From Ignelater luminosus (Eukaryota; Arthropoda; Insecta; Coleoptera; Elateridae), in the NCBI GenBank assembly GCA_011009095.1, contig VTPC01008709.1, forward strand, positions 1-64,000: 64,000 nucleotides of DNA, written 5' to 3'. A program made the position numbers and the translations under genes. Position 1 is the first letter of the stretch. Every line of letters begins with the position of its first letter. The notes beneath the pieces are model-generated. The model was not told the DNA's origin. It was given only the letters and a program-made list of their open reading frames with translations, and made no database searches. Positions 11,739 to 22,456 of the stretch are shown one piece after another.

Positions 11739-11959
11739 GTGAATGTGGATATTCTTGTCCCGAATGCTTCAAAATGTACAAACTGAAACGTTCTCTTTGG
11801 AGACACATGAAGTACGAATGCGGGAAAGCTCCCAGGTTTGCATGCAGTCTACCTGGATGTTTCTATAAAACCAAACACAAAGGTTCCTTAAAGGGGCATA
11901 TTTTAGGACATCACAATATTAATTCTACGGACTGGCATCGTTTTATAGCTAGAATATAA
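11739..11959 (+). CDS. lola: lola-type alternative terminal zinc-finger exon 10
   Basis: The exon has 72 codons after AATATTTTCAG (overhang GT). Finger 1 is CPEC, H, YEC; the linker is GKAPRF; finger 2 has C-x4-C (CSLPGC) with the core KTKHKGSLKGH. The tail holds NSTDWHRFIARI. It belongs to the C-x4-C subgroup with the exons at 10871, 15056, 21416, 30062, 59671, 60978 and 61468. Overlapping poly(A) signals are at 12097-12102 and 12101-12106. Confidence 0.87.
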
Positions 11960-12390
11960 TAGTTCTGTTATTAAATATTCGTTAAATTAACTCTTTCTTG
12001 TTTTCGAAAAGAGGCGATGCATTCGGAAGTGAAATAATTAAGTCAAATACTTAAATAAGCTCGAACCGTGGTAGTATTAAGGTTGTATAGTCTTGCAATA
12101 AATAAATATACCTTCACTGTTATATTAGTCTGATTTATTTCTAAGATTCTCGTGTAGTTTACATGATTGAAGAAATTTTAAGGTGAAAGATCCAACAAAG
12201 CAGTTAGGTAGGTATGAAAGCTCTGGAACAATTCGCTGTAAACACTTTTTACGTGCACAATCTTAATAACCACAGATTACGCAGAAATAATATTTTGAAA
12301 TACCGATGTAGGTGTTTTTAATCCTTTAAAACATATATTAATTTAACACAGGTGAATGATTTAAACTATACTGTTAAGTAATTTCTACAG
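11960..12390 (+). other. 3' UTR and intron
   Basis: Poly(A) signals at 12097-12106 are followed by intron ending in TTTCTACAG. Nothing else is recognised. Confidence 0.5.
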
Positions 12391-12605
12391 TTTTCAGAAA
12401 CATCAACTTCATTCAAGACGAGAATGGTCGCTTTATGTGTGTTCGCTGTAGGGCATCGTATAAAAATAAAAGTCATTTGGTGAGACACCTGAGATTCGAA
12501 TGCGGCGTGGAACCACAATTTCAGTGCCGGGTCTGCTACAGAAAATTTAAACATAAAAGCAATCTGAAGGCTCATTTTGTTCTTATGCATGGAAAATCTA
12601 GTTAA
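12391..12605 (+). CDS. lola: lola-type alternative terminal zinc-finger exon 11
   Basis: The exon has 70 codons. Two acceptors are close together: TTTCTACAG (AG 12389-12390) gives the locus phase (overhang TT), while TTTTCAG (AG 12396-12397) does not, so I choose the first. Finger 1 is CVRC, H, FEC; the linker is GVEPQF; finger 2 is CRVC, H, H with KFKHKSNLKAH. The exons at 22787 and 35830 share the leader (D)ENGR or NEKGR, the linker GVEPxF and the finger cores, forming a family of three. A possible poly(A) signal is at 12776-12781. Confidence 0.85.
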
Positions 12606-13275
12606 GAAGTTTTTTAATATAGTACCTTGTATAGGTTAAATGAAAAAATATAGTTTAGTTGAGTATTTGTTATAAATACATGTAAAACTTATTTAACAAT
12701 ATTTTCAGAGCAATTGATGCAGTTATTACAATTTCCTACGTTGTAAAAAAGAGATTAACATATAAATTAAATATAAATAAAAATAAATTTATTGTACAAA
12801 ACGTTTTAAGTATACATTCTATGACATTTTTTTTGCTGACATCGAGCTCTAACTGCCCTACTTTGCCATATCCTGTTTTCCTTGATGGTGTTATTAAATA
12901 TCGAGGGCTTCGTAATAGGGGCACATTTGTAATTTTTACTAAAGTGACATTTATTGGCGTATGCTAGTCACGAGTCTCTTGTGTTTTCCACACGAAAACA
13001 AAAAAAAACACAGGGGTGTAACCACTATTTTTAATAAATTGGTTATCTTGACATCTAAGTTAATGATAGGTATATTCTATTTCCATAAGAAATAATGATC
13101 TGAGATAAACAGTACAGGACAGTTCCCTATGTAATAAATTTTCAAATGAATGAGTTTATTTTTTTTTGATCATGAATTTTCCATGTTATGGTTCCTTTCC
13201 ACAATTTTGATTTTGTAGAAATCAAATCTGCGATTTCGTCTATCGCATATTAATAATTTTCTGTATTGATTTTAG
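12606..13275 (+). other. 3' UTR and intron
   Basis: AT-rich sequence with an AATAAA at 12776-12781. It ends in the acceptor TGATTTTAG. No other structure is seen. Confidence 0.5.
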
Positions 13276-13796
13276 ATATTCTAAAGAGCAGAAAGCGAAA
13301 GCAACCTGAAAAATGCAAACAGAATCCGCGAAAGATTAACAAGAATAGTAGACAAGGATATGCAAATGTAAAGGGAAATCTGGTACCAGAAAGGGAAGTT
13401 AAGAATGGCTGTTACAATTGCACGTTGAGGTGTAATGAAAAAATGGATATTGCGGCCAGACGTTATGTTTTTGATCATTTCTGGGAACTTAAAGATATAG
13501 TCCATCGAAGAGATTACATAAATTCTCGAGTTAAAAGACAGGAATGTAAAGACAGCAGGGTTCATTTGTCACGACGAAGTTTTACGCATATTTACAGTTT
13601 TTTTTATTTGAATAATACTATTAGAGTGTGTAAAAAATTTTTCCTATCAACACTTGGTGTATCCGAAAAAATGATGCGCACAGCAATAGAAAAATCTGTT
13701 CGTTCCGATGTTGCTCTTCCATCACCCGATAATCGTGGCGTACATCATCCGGGAATTAATCTTTCTGATACTACAGTTGATGAAGCAACATATTGA
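13276..13796 (+). CDS. non-zinc-finger open frame in lola splice phase, transposon-related
   Basis: The frame has 172 codons from an acceptor TTGATTTTAG (overhang AT) to TGA. It has no Lola fingers. The N terminus is very basic (KSRKRKQPEKCKQNPRK), then come a Cys pair (CYNC) with a third Cys in LRCNEK, the aromatic block FDHFWEL, and VCKKFFLSTLGVSEKM. From memory this order matches the N-terminal part of a multicopy arthropod protein family that I associate with mobile DNA; full members are several times longer. The frame is intact although truncated, the phase matches the finger exons, and AATAAA lies at 13966-13971. It may be a co-opted alternative exon or a chance insertion. Confidence 0.55.
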
Positions 13797-15055
13797 CTGA
13801 TTTCCAGTGGTGTAGCACAGAGTGAAACTATAAACCATGCCATGCTTAAAAATAGACAACAAAAAATACGAAAATCTACAGAAAGCAGCAAGAAGCTAAA
13901 ATTCAAACAAAGTAACTGTAAAAATTAGCTTATTTATTGTCAGTACTCCACTGTATTGTTCTTTAAATAAACAGTGTACCTTCTTAATTTATTGTTTTCT
14001 TCAAGATATAAACGACGACGTAATCGTAATTGTTTGTAGTTAGCTTTTTAGGTATTCCCTCAACAGTATCAAGAAAGCTGTCTATACGCCCGCCATGGGA
14101 TCGTTATATATGGGCACTATTACGCAGTGTCTTTAACACTGAAAAATCTGGAATTTGCCAGTGTTATATACATAGATCATACTATATCAAATTTCAAATG
14201 AATCTTTGAGATTAGAATTTTCTAAACGGTTTCTTGAATTTCTGTAAAGTTGATGCACTCCCATGTTATGGTGGTTAGGTCATTCAAAGTCCAAAATGTT
14301 TAAGTAACGTATGCCCAAAAATAAATCGTTTCGAAGTTACGATCGTTTTCAGCTATTATGAGGTATCAGCAGAAATTTAAGCAAGAGGTACAGTTGCTTG
14401 GTCACATGGTGACTTCTATCTCTGGAGATATATGAAAAGTGTAATCTGTGGAGAACAATCAGCAATAGTGATGAACTTGTTTTAAGAATTATGAATGCCA
14501 CTGTACCCGTTTGCGTTAACTGTTGCGCTCTTCGAACAGCTGCTTCCTCCATTACATGGAGATCTAAAGTATGCCCTAATAGCTTAAGTCGGCTACAACT
14601 TTGTAAGGAGTGACTTTGGAATATGTTCATTAGACATTTTCGACTTAAAATGACCTGCCCAATATGTTTAAGCTATGACCATCTGATCACCGGACACCCT
14701 GCGTTGTAGAGATTAAAGAAACAATTAATGGTCGATGGACTAATTTTATTTTACATTAATACTAATGGCAAATATTGTTCAGAATTTTGCTTGCATTTAT
14801 CAAGGTTGTACAAAAATTAAAGATTATATAACAATGACATATTGAAGACATTAAGTTAAAATTAATCTTGATAATGCAGATAAATCTTGGGGCACATTGG
14901 CCACTAGAATTAATTTAAAATAAAATATCTCCACTGACTTTTGTTTCTAAAATTTCTGTAATGTAGTTAAATATAATGTAGGATATAGCGATGTTTACCA
15001 AATTACATGTATTATTTATTATTACATTCTCAGTAGTAAACCGATTTCATTTTAG
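13797..15055 (+). other. 3' UTR, possible old mobile-element relic, intron
   Basis: The poly(A) signal at 13966-13971 belongs to the preceding frame. Near 14690 the sequence CCGGACACCCTGCGTTGTAG looks like one end of a transposon (complement CAGGGTGTCCGG), but I could not find a clear partner end. The rest is AT-rich intron ending in TTTCATTTTAG. Confidence 0.35.
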
Positions 15056-15273
15056 GTTTGCAAACCCAAACACTATATGTTTGCGATCAATGTCGTCGAG
15101 TATACCGCCATCAATCTTCCTTATGGAAACACAAAAAATACGAATGTGGAAAAAACCCAACCTTCTCCTGTAGTATCGATGGTTGTAATTATATGGCGAA
15201 ACGAAAGGACCACCTGAAAAAGCACTTTATACATCACCACGCACAATACAAGCACTTTTTAGGAACTATGTAG
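15056..15273 (+). CDS. lola: lola-type alternative terminal zinc-finger exon 12
   Basis: The exon has 71 codons (acceptor AG 15054-15055, overhang GT). Finger 1 is CDQC, H, YEC; the linker GKNPTF; finger 2 C-x4-C (CSIDGC) with AKRKDHLKKH. It is closest to the exon at 10871. A poly(A) signal is at 15354-15359. Confidence 0.87.
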
Positions 15274-15609
15274 TTACGTGTGTTATCCTTCTGACAACAT
15301 TAAAATATTTATTTGTTGAATTTTGTTGCAATTACGTTTTTGTAATTATTAACAATAAAGATTGTTCCTAATGGTAATCAAATTTTTTATATTATTGCAA
15401 TAATGTGGAACTGACCCGTCTAATTAGTAACACAAAGTGCCACTTTTACAGTCCATTCGCGATCAAGCTTGTGATGTAAGGGAGCAAAATTGTAATTGCC
15501 ATGGCATCAAATTGTTTGTTTTCATCAAGGCGCATTTTTGTGTGATCGTAACCGCTTAAAATCATACACGTAATGCACAAAAAAATTACTAAGCTTAGTA
15601 TGTTTTTAG
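15274..15609 (+). other. 3' UTR and intron
   Basis: The poly(A) signal at 15354-15359 is followed by intron ending in ATGTTTTTAG. No other feature is seen. Confidence 0.5.
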
Positions 15610-15818
15610 GAATTCTTTCTGGAGCACTTAACAAGAACAACACTTGCCATAAATGTGGCCGATCGTTCACTCGTCTCGACAACCTGCAAAGACACGTAAA
15701 ATACATTTGTGGTGTTGCACCGCAATTCCAATGTTCCGTTTGCCTTTATTCCACTAAACATAAGTACGTTTTGATGCAACACCTGAAGAAGAAGCATAAT
15801 TATGTTGTTGTAGCATAA
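15610..15818 (+). CDS. lola: lola-type alternative terminal zinc-finger exon 13
   Basis: The exon has 68 codons after TATGTTTTTAG (overhang GA). Finger 1 is CHKC with the core FTRLDNLQRH and ends YIC, so the usual Glu before the last Cys is Ile. The linker is GVAPQF and finger 2 is CSVC, H, H. No AATAAA occurs in the 130 bp before the transposon that begins at 15952, so its 3' processing site may be non-canonical or may have been displaced. Confidence 0.85.
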
Positions 15819-15951
15819 GATGACTATTTATTTAATAATATTTATGTAAGGATATGATCCATTTGTTAAAACAAATATAGTTTCCAGATTATCTTTGTAA
15901 TTATTTGTGAAATATTTCTTACGAGTACGTAAAATTGGACTTCCTTATATA

Positions 15952-18408
15952 CAGGGTGTTATTTAATCTTATGTACTTATTTTAATGGGTAATTCTTGGA
16001 CCAATTCTAAGTCAAAAAGTTCATATATATGTGTATGTCCAAAAATGCTTGGTTTTCGATGTATAGGGCGTCGAAGTTTTTTTTTTGGCTTTTTGACAAA
16101 TTACACTGGGGAACACAATTTTTGTTGAGTTTGATCTGGCACTTGTTTTTGACTAACTTTCGGCCTCTGAATCCAAAAATGATCCCAGTTTTTCTCTATC
16201 ACATAAACTTTTGAAGGTATAGGATATCATACAAAATACAATGAAAAATAATGAGAAAATTACCTAAATGCAATATTCATTACAATTTTATTTTGCTTAT
16301 ACAAAGGATATATTGTTACTGTAAGTCAAATTATCTGCAAGTAGTAAAGTTAGCTTGAAGTTAAGCTAGAAATTTACGCTTATAGGTTTTCGTGGAGTAT
16401 TCAATCTTTGAACAATCTCGCCTGATGCTCCAACAATAGTCCGCCATCATATATTATATATATATGCTATCTATCCCGATACCGTCTCTCCATGAGCCTC
16501 AAATCTTGATGGAATCGTTCACTTTGCTCATCACTGACTGCACCAAGGTTTTCCAGAAAGTTAGTAAGATAGCTACTTCAGTGTAATTATTTGCTCGTCT
16601 ATTTCCAAGAAAGCAGTTGACAAAGTCTTTGAATGATAACCAAGCTTTCTAACATTGTTTCGATGAAATGTTCATCAATCTGTAAACTATCAAACACACC
16701 GGCCTTTATTTTTTCAAATAACATGCTTTGAAACAGTCTTCATCAGTTTGGATTTTGATGTGCAGAAGTGGGAATAAAATATTCTTTCTGTCAATAAGTG
16801 GCTCATATAGAATGTTTGGATCACTAGGTCTGAGGTCAGATCTTGGAGGCCAATTCCTTTCCATGCAATGCTTCTCACAAGCCCTGCTGTTCCACATGCA
16901 CAGAAAACAGGGATATTTTGTGTATCCCCGTTGCTGACCAAGAAGGAAGACACCATTTTAAAGACAACACAGATAATCCAATTGTGTTTATGATATTGCA
17001 ATAACTCTCTCTATGTCTTCTTCATAAACTGAATGGCCAACTGGGACTGTACTAAATAAATTGTCATTGTGAAAGAAGACACAGTTTAAGCTCCGCTTTG
17101 AGCTGTCTATGGACAGTCGCCATTAAGTTGAGTTATACATTGGATATCCTAATTCCTCCATTAAACCATTTATGTTATGCTACTGTCAATTCTAAAGTAG
17201 GATACCTTCGCTCCTTTTTGCTGGTCCCAAATCTCTTGCCAAATCATTCAACTCACGTTGAACAAATCCCTTACGAACTGAGTCATCTTCGATTTCAAAA
17301 TCTTCATCATTGCTGTTACTTAGTTTTTCACCATAATCCTGTTCTTCAATAGAGAGTAGATTAACAAAAACTGGCACTGGGATTTTAGCTGAATGAGGCA
17401 GTGGTCGTATAGCTGATGGCAGACTAGAATATTCTATTTTACATTTATGTTCCTTGTTATATTCCGAAGTTTTCACTATACAAAAGTAAGCCACTGGAAT
17501 GATCTCCTAGCTCGTGCCTAATCATAGGATTACCAAATGGCAACTTATCATGTGTTCCCTTCGTTCACATTCGTAAACTCTCCTTATAAGACTTATTTTG
17601 ATCACCAAGTTCTACTTTGAAATAAGCAAAATAGGTTTGCTTGACAAATGCGCCGATGTTCGCCATTTGTCTGGGAACGTTGAATCTGCCACGGATATAA
17701 CAAAACAAATTAGGGCTATTAAGGTACTTACGGCGAGAAGTAGCGGAGGCAGACATCTAAATGAAATGAAATAGGTGTGTAACTAAAAAAAATATAAATT
17801 CTGCTCACCACACAGTTTCATGTGTAACTAAATAGCCTACACAAAGAACAACCTGTTTTCGGTCGTCCTCCATCCCTCCCCACACAAGGGTGGTTTGCTC
17901 TCGGCCAATAGGAGAGCATTACGGTAGGATAAGTTGTAGAGAAAAAAGCTGACGTGATAGCAGAAAATAAACTACAGTTTGGAAATCAGCATGTCTATTT
18001 TAGTTTAAATCAGCTTAGAAATCAAACTCAACAGAAATTATGTTCAAAATTGTTTCCCAGTGTTATTAAAACATTAGATTCATTAAAAAAAAGAATCAAA
18101 ACGTTGCCTTGGCAACGGACAAAGCTAACTTAATTTTATGAAAACCGTTTTCGCTTAGGAACAAGTTGCAGATATCCATGTAATGCGTAATCACGGTAAG
18201 ATTTTAATTATTTTCTTTAAAATGGTAAGCTATACGAAAAAAAAGAAAGAGGCCGTTTTTGTTTGTAATTGAATGATAATTAATAATAAAATAACACTTT
18301 CGAAAAAATCAGTGGTATAACAATTTTTCGTTGAAATTGTATCGGAACGTAACCACTGGTTAAAGAATCACCCATTAAAATAAGTACATAGCATTAAGTG
18401 ACACCCTG
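15952..18408 (-). mobile_element. 2.5 kb TA-flanked DNA transposon
   Basis: The ends CAGGGTGTTATTTAAT and the complement of ATTAAGTGACACCCTG are inverted repeats of about 60 bp that include GTACTTATTTTAATGGGT. TA flanks both sides (15950-15951, 18409-18410). The interior on the minus strand holds a broken coding region. The insertion lies about 130 bp behind the stop of the exon at 15610. Confidence 0.8.
16430..17756 (-). pseudogene. degenerate transposon-associated protein gene
   Basis: Read on the minus strand, the start MSASATSRRKYLNSP with FCYIRGRF lies at 17756. A second part at 17494-17192 contains FVQRELNDLARDLG. A last part near 16545-16470 contains VSDEQSERFHQDLRLMERRY, and then DYCWSIR near 16435. 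I recognise these blocks, in this order, as a multicopy arthropod protein family without a settled name. Stops and frameshifts separate them, so the copy is dead. Confidence 0.65.
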
Positions 18409-19072
18409 TATAATACACATTTTAAAGTGCCATAAAGCGTTTGTGCACAATTCAGATTTGGAACAACGTGACTGTGACGAATTTATCCATTCAGTTGTTT
18501 TGTAAAGAATAGTTACATTCTTGTGCTAAGACTCTTCGGGACGGTGTCGTAGATACCCTGAGCTAAAGATTTTCAAATGAGAAATCTGTGAATGAAGATA
18601 ACAATGAATTAAGGTAAGTTGTCCTGGTCCAGCAGCGTTACTTATGGATACCTCTTATCGTGCCTACTTATGTACTTTTCAAATGCCTACATTAGATAAT
18701 CTTGTCTTTGGTATCTCTTGAGAAAAAATCTGAAACACGTCATCTTCACTATCAAGGAAGACATAATTTGGATTTTTCCTCTCTGACAGCTACGAAAAGT
18801 TCTAAACGGCAAGTACGGTTGTGTGACAACTCAATAGAGAGCTTATCTAGTTTTGTGTCTGATTGCCAAAAGATGAGAAATGACCTTTATTGTCCATCCT
18901 CATCTAAAGAATATTATAGAAGAATCAAAAGCACTGGGAGAATGGGATTTGAAACAAAGTCTCAGGTACAAATATTTCCGGTTCAAAACCAAAGATGATT
19001 GATATACAGGTACGTCTTTTGTGCCAAATTGATAAATGCAGGAAAGTGGTTGAAAATGTTCATATCACTATA
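18409..19072 (+). other. interval with an unassigned open frame
   Basis: An open frame of about 98 codons ends at 18998 and shows no known domain. Its frame begins just after a stop at 18693-18695. A donor-like CAG|GTACGT follows at about 19008-19014. No acceptor gives the phase shared by the lola exons, so I do not call it an exon of this gene. It could belong to an old mobile element. Confidence 0.3.
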
Positions 19073-19659
19073 CAGGGTGATCATTTTAAAACTTCTCACC
19101 TTGAATAACTCTTTAATTAGTACAATTATCAAAAATCGCCAAAACGCGTCGCTTTTGTTTTGGAGGGAGACATTTAATAACCTACTCTAGTCAGTTGGGA
19201 AACTTTCACCTTCCCCCCAAGCACCCCTCCCCAAAATTTTAAATGGCACTACCCCATGTGTGATATATCATTTTAAAGGATATAAGATTTTCAATCTTTT
19301 ACATCAAAGAAAATCAAAATCGGCCCAGCCGTTCGTGAACTAGAGGCAAAAACGTATTGATTGAATTAAATACATTTTTGGCTCTGATCCACGAACGGCT
19401 GGGGCGATTTTAATTTTTTTTGATGTACAAGATTAAATATTTCATACCGTTTAAAATGATATATCACACATGGGGTAGTGCCATTTAAAATTTTGGTGAG
19501 GGGGTGGCTGGGGGGGGGGGGGGGGAAAGTTTCCCAACTGACTAGGGTAGATTATTAAATGTCCCCCTCCAAAACAAAAGCGACGCGTTTTGGCGATTTT
19601 TGATAATTGTACTAATTAAAGAGTTATTCAAGGTGAGAAGTTTTAAAATGATCACCCTG
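19073..19659. mobile_element. near-perfect palindromic MITE
   Basis: This 587 bp element is flanked by TA (19071-19072, 19660-19661). Its two arms of about 260 bp are inverted copies with few differences, including CAGGGTGATCATTTTAAAAC at the ends and CCGTTCGTGAAC near the centre. The loop is about 40 bp. It has no coding capacity. The high arm identity suggests a young insertion. A G run lies at about 19511-19525 in the right arm. Confidence 0.88.
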
Positions 19660-20072
19660 TATATTCGAGATGTACGGAACGCAGTCTCATCGATATAGAA
19701 CGTTTTTTGTTATAAAGAGTATACGCTTTAATATAGGGTTGCTACGGTCAACCTTTATTTATTTACTGGGACGCTTGTTTGTTAGTCATTAATTACGGAG
19801 CGAGTACAGTCGTACACTAAATTAAGGTGCTTTCTCATCTCTTGTACTTTTTAACATTTTCGAAATGCCTGTGTTGGAAGAAATGTTTCTTCGTGTTTAT
19901 AGTAACAAGAAATTTTTGTATTTTGATCATTCCTATGTATGTATGAGAGCACGTTATGCACATTTATTACTCCGAATTTCCATTAATTGCATAAATGTAA
20001 AGTAATCTTTACGTCAGGTTTTAAATTTGTTCTAAATTAATTAGAAAAGTTTTAAGTTATCCCACTTTAATA
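19660..20072 (+). other. non-coding spacer
   Basis: AT-rich sequence between two MITEs. No gene, finger remnant or repeat is recognised. Confidence 0.4.
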
Positions 20073-20261
20073 CAGAGTGTTTTTCTTTTCGATGGTCATC
20101 CGTTTAACATTTAGATCTTTAGATAATAAGAAATTTTAAATGAAACTTTCACAGCTTGTGTCAGGGAAGGGTGCGTTATCGGACATACGTCTGTTAATCG
20201 GTTTATTTTTCTATACAGTGCATACTGTTAAGCGGATGATCATGTGGAAAAAAGGACCCTG
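20073..20261. mobile_element. short MITE next to a splice acceptor
   Basis: This 189 bp element has the ends CAGAGTGTTTTTCTTTTC and the complement of GGAAAAAAGGACCCTG, with ATCCGTTTAACA against ATCCGCTTAACA inside. TA flanks both sides. Its right end lies 40 bp upstream of the first base of the exon at 20302, so it may reach into the branch-point region. Confidence 0.75.
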
Positions 20262-20301
20262 TATATAATTTGACGAAATGCACAGCTTGTTGTGTTTTTA
20301 G

Positions 20302-20489
20302 GGAGTGGTCAGAACCTGTTCTACTGTAGCAGCTGTTACGTTGGGTATAAATATAAGCATAATTTAAATCGTCATAGGAAATACGAATGTGGGAAGACGG
20401 GGCAATTTCAATGCACAATCTGTAAAAAGAAATACAAACAACAATACTATTTGAAAATACACATGAGAACGCATTCTCAATGTATCTAG
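20302..20489 (+). CDS. lola: lola-type alternative terminal zinc-finger exon 14
   Basis: The exon has 61 codons after TTGTGTTTTTAG (overhang GG). Finger 1 is CSSC, H, YEC; the linker GKTGQF has Gly in place of Pro; finger 2 is CTIC, H, H with H-x3-H. The next exon begins 118 bp later and no AATAAA lies between. This is the tightest spacing in the cluster, and 3' processing may use a variant signal. Confidence 0.85.
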
Positions 20490-20606
20490 CCTGCAAGGGT
20501 GTACGTTCTGATAGTAAGTACCATATACATGTATGGCAGCCATCGATTCTGATTTCTGGATCCTGATTGCACTGTTCTATGTATTTACATTTTGTTTATT
20601 TTCTAG

Positions 20607-20851
20607 GTACTGTACATTTTGTAGAAGGTACTTCTACTGCTTTCCTAAACAAAAGGATAAATTTGACTAACCCGCATAGTTGTAAAGCTTGTTATAGAAG
20701 ATATAAACATGAAAGAGATTTAAGAAATCATTTGAAAGTATGCGGAAAACCTCTTTCGTTATTTTGTCCTTACTGTAAATATAAATCCCATAGAAAATAC
20801 AACATAAATAAACATATTAAGCAGATACATACTGGGATGGAATTACTGTAA
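20607..20851 (+). CDS. lola: lola-type alternative terminal zinc-finger exon 15
   Basis: The exon has 80 codons after GTTTATTTTCTAG (overhang GT). Finger 1 is unusual: CKAC, then H-x3-C (HLKVC) in place of H-x4-C, one residue short. The linker is GKPLSLF. Finger 2 is CPYC, H, H with SHRKYNINKH, related to the exons at 8962 and 20967. No AATAAA is seen before the next exon at 20967. Confidence 0.85.
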
Positions 20852-20966
20852 CGTGTGATATCAATTGCTTTCGTATTTATTGTAGCATTATTTTTAAATT
20901 AATTTTTCGATATTGTTTGATAATTTTGTTTACTTATTTATTTATCTATTTTTTATTTATTGTCAG

Positions 20967-21145
20967 ATATCCACGAATGTCCAACTTGTAAGAAAAAATA
21001 TAAGAGCTACAAAGGAATGAAGACTCATCGAACTTTAGACTGCGGAAAAACAAAGACTTTTACGTGTACGTACTGTTCTTACAGTTCTACAAGAAAATAT
21101 AACTTAGGAAAACATTTCAAAGGTGTTCATAATATTTTGTGTTGA
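20967..21145 (+). CDS. lola: lola-type alternative terminal zinc-finger exon 16
   Basis: The exon has 58 codons after TTATTTATTGTCAG (overhang AT). Only IHE precedes finger 1 (CPTC, H, LDC). The linker is GKTKTF and finger 2 is CTYC, H, H with TRKYNLGKH. With 20607 and 8962 it forms a small subfamily. A poly(A) signal is at 21225-21230. Confidence 0.87.
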
Positions 21146-21415
21146 TTTTTCTTTGTGCTTTATCAACGTGACTGATTATATGAGCAATAATGTTTTGTAA
21201 AGCTTTAGATTTGCATCACCATACAATAAAGTATTCAAATATCTTAAGGCTATTTATTTACTTATTGAATTACCGAAGATTTCGTCTTATCTCTAACTAG
21301 TTACCATGCAAAACAAAATGAAAACCAAGATCGTAAAGTAATGTATTTGTAAAGGTTGCGTTATGTATTAGTTCTTAACTGGTTTTGAATTTGTTTTTAA
21401 TAAACTTTTTTTTAG

Positions 21416-21648
21416 GTTTCGTCCTTTATCATTGTTCCGAATGTGGAAGGAATTATAAATACGCACATTCGTTGACCCGACACCAGAAATACGAATGCGG
21501 AAAGGAACCTACTTTTATGTGTTTCGTGGAAGGGTGTAAATACAAATGCAAAAGACGCGATAACCTTAAAGTGCACGTTAGGTGCCACATGAAAAACTTT
21601 ACCGGGGACGAAAACTCTATTGTTAAAAAGGAAGAAAGTCTGCATTGA
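21416..21648 (+). CDS. lola: lola-type alternative terminal zinc-finger exon 17
   Basis: The exon has 76 codons after a strong pyrimidine tract (AACTTTTTTTTAG, overhang GT). Finger 1 is CSEC, H, YEC; the linker GKEPTF; finger 2 C-x4-C (CFVEGC) with CKRRDNLKVH. A 21-residue acidic and Lys-containing tail follows (GDENSIVKKEESLH). Poly(A) signals are at 21709-21714 and 21727-21732. Confidence 0.88.
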
Positions 21649-22298
21649 TTCCGCTTGAATTCTGCATGATCGTGTGCTTGTTTTGTACTTTTTATGTTAT
21701 GATATGTAAATAAATGTCTACTGAGAAATAAACAATTCTATTATGTAATAAACTAGTAATCATATCAGTGTGTTATTTGAAAGTATTGTTGAAAAGATAA
21801 ACCACCTCTTACATAATCTTTCTTTTGCTCCAGTTATGCACATTATAATAGTAACTGAAGTGTCACATCGATAGCGCATAAACCAAAATAGGTAAAGGGC
21901 AAAAGTACGGAAAGAATTTATTGATTTTGAAATATGTCAAACCTTAGACACGTCAATTTTATTTACTGGAAATACACATTTTCGTGTCAGCGTCATTTCT
22001 CAACCGATTTTTGATTCTGAGTGATGGCGTCATTATGATTCTTCTGAATGGCACACCCCGTATACATTTTAATGGATCCAACTAAAGGAAACTCTTTTGA
22101 TTTCAAGCATATAACATTTGATAGGTTTAGATTTAAAAGTAACCTCTCAGGAATTCAGATTTAATGAATTTGTCCCGTACTTCTGTCGTTTACTGTATAA
22201 TTAGGGTTTTGAGAAATATTGAGAATAAGATTGCTTTAAATTATGCGAAATATAACAATAATTAGCTATATTGCTAAGTATAGTTTGAAAATTTGTAG
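21649..22298 (+). other. 3' UTR and intron
   Basis: It holds the poly(A) signals of the preceding exon. Near 22051 GCACACCCCGTATAC resembles one end of a TA-flanked MITE (complement GTATACGGGGTGTGC), but I found no matching left end. Confidence 0.4.
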
Positions 22299-22456
22299 GT
22301 CGTCTTGGCAAGGTTCAAAAATCAATTGTTTGCGAGTTTTGCGGGAGAAAGTACAAGTACAGATCTTCTTTATATATCCATTTAAAGTTGGAATGTGGAA
22401 ATGTACCTTCTGTAACCACAAACGATTTTAAAAAGAAAACTTCCAAAGACACATAA
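22299..22456 (+). pseudogene. lola: decaying lola zinc-finger exon with second finger destroyed
   Basis: The acceptor GAAAATTTGTAG and the phase (overhang GT) are intact. Finger 1 is perfect (CEFCGRKYKYRSSLYIHLKLEC). After GN the frame fails: the Cys pair of finger 2 (TGT 22402, TGT 22411) is in another frame, only 5 bases behind the finger-1 Cys codon where about 21 are usual, which points to a deletion of 16 bases. In that second frame a TAA follows CNHKRF and the last His is missing. A poly(A) signal survives at 22596-22601. The remaining product would have one finger and a 19-residue random tail. Confidence 0.8.

Noticed and set aside
12396-12398. Acceptor TTTTCAG for the exon at 12391
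   Set aside because: It leaves one base, not two, before the first codon; the acceptor seven bases upstream fits.
18702-18998. 98-codon open frame as a lola exon
   Set aside because: No acceptor gives the shared phase and it has no recognisable domain, though a donor-like site follows it.
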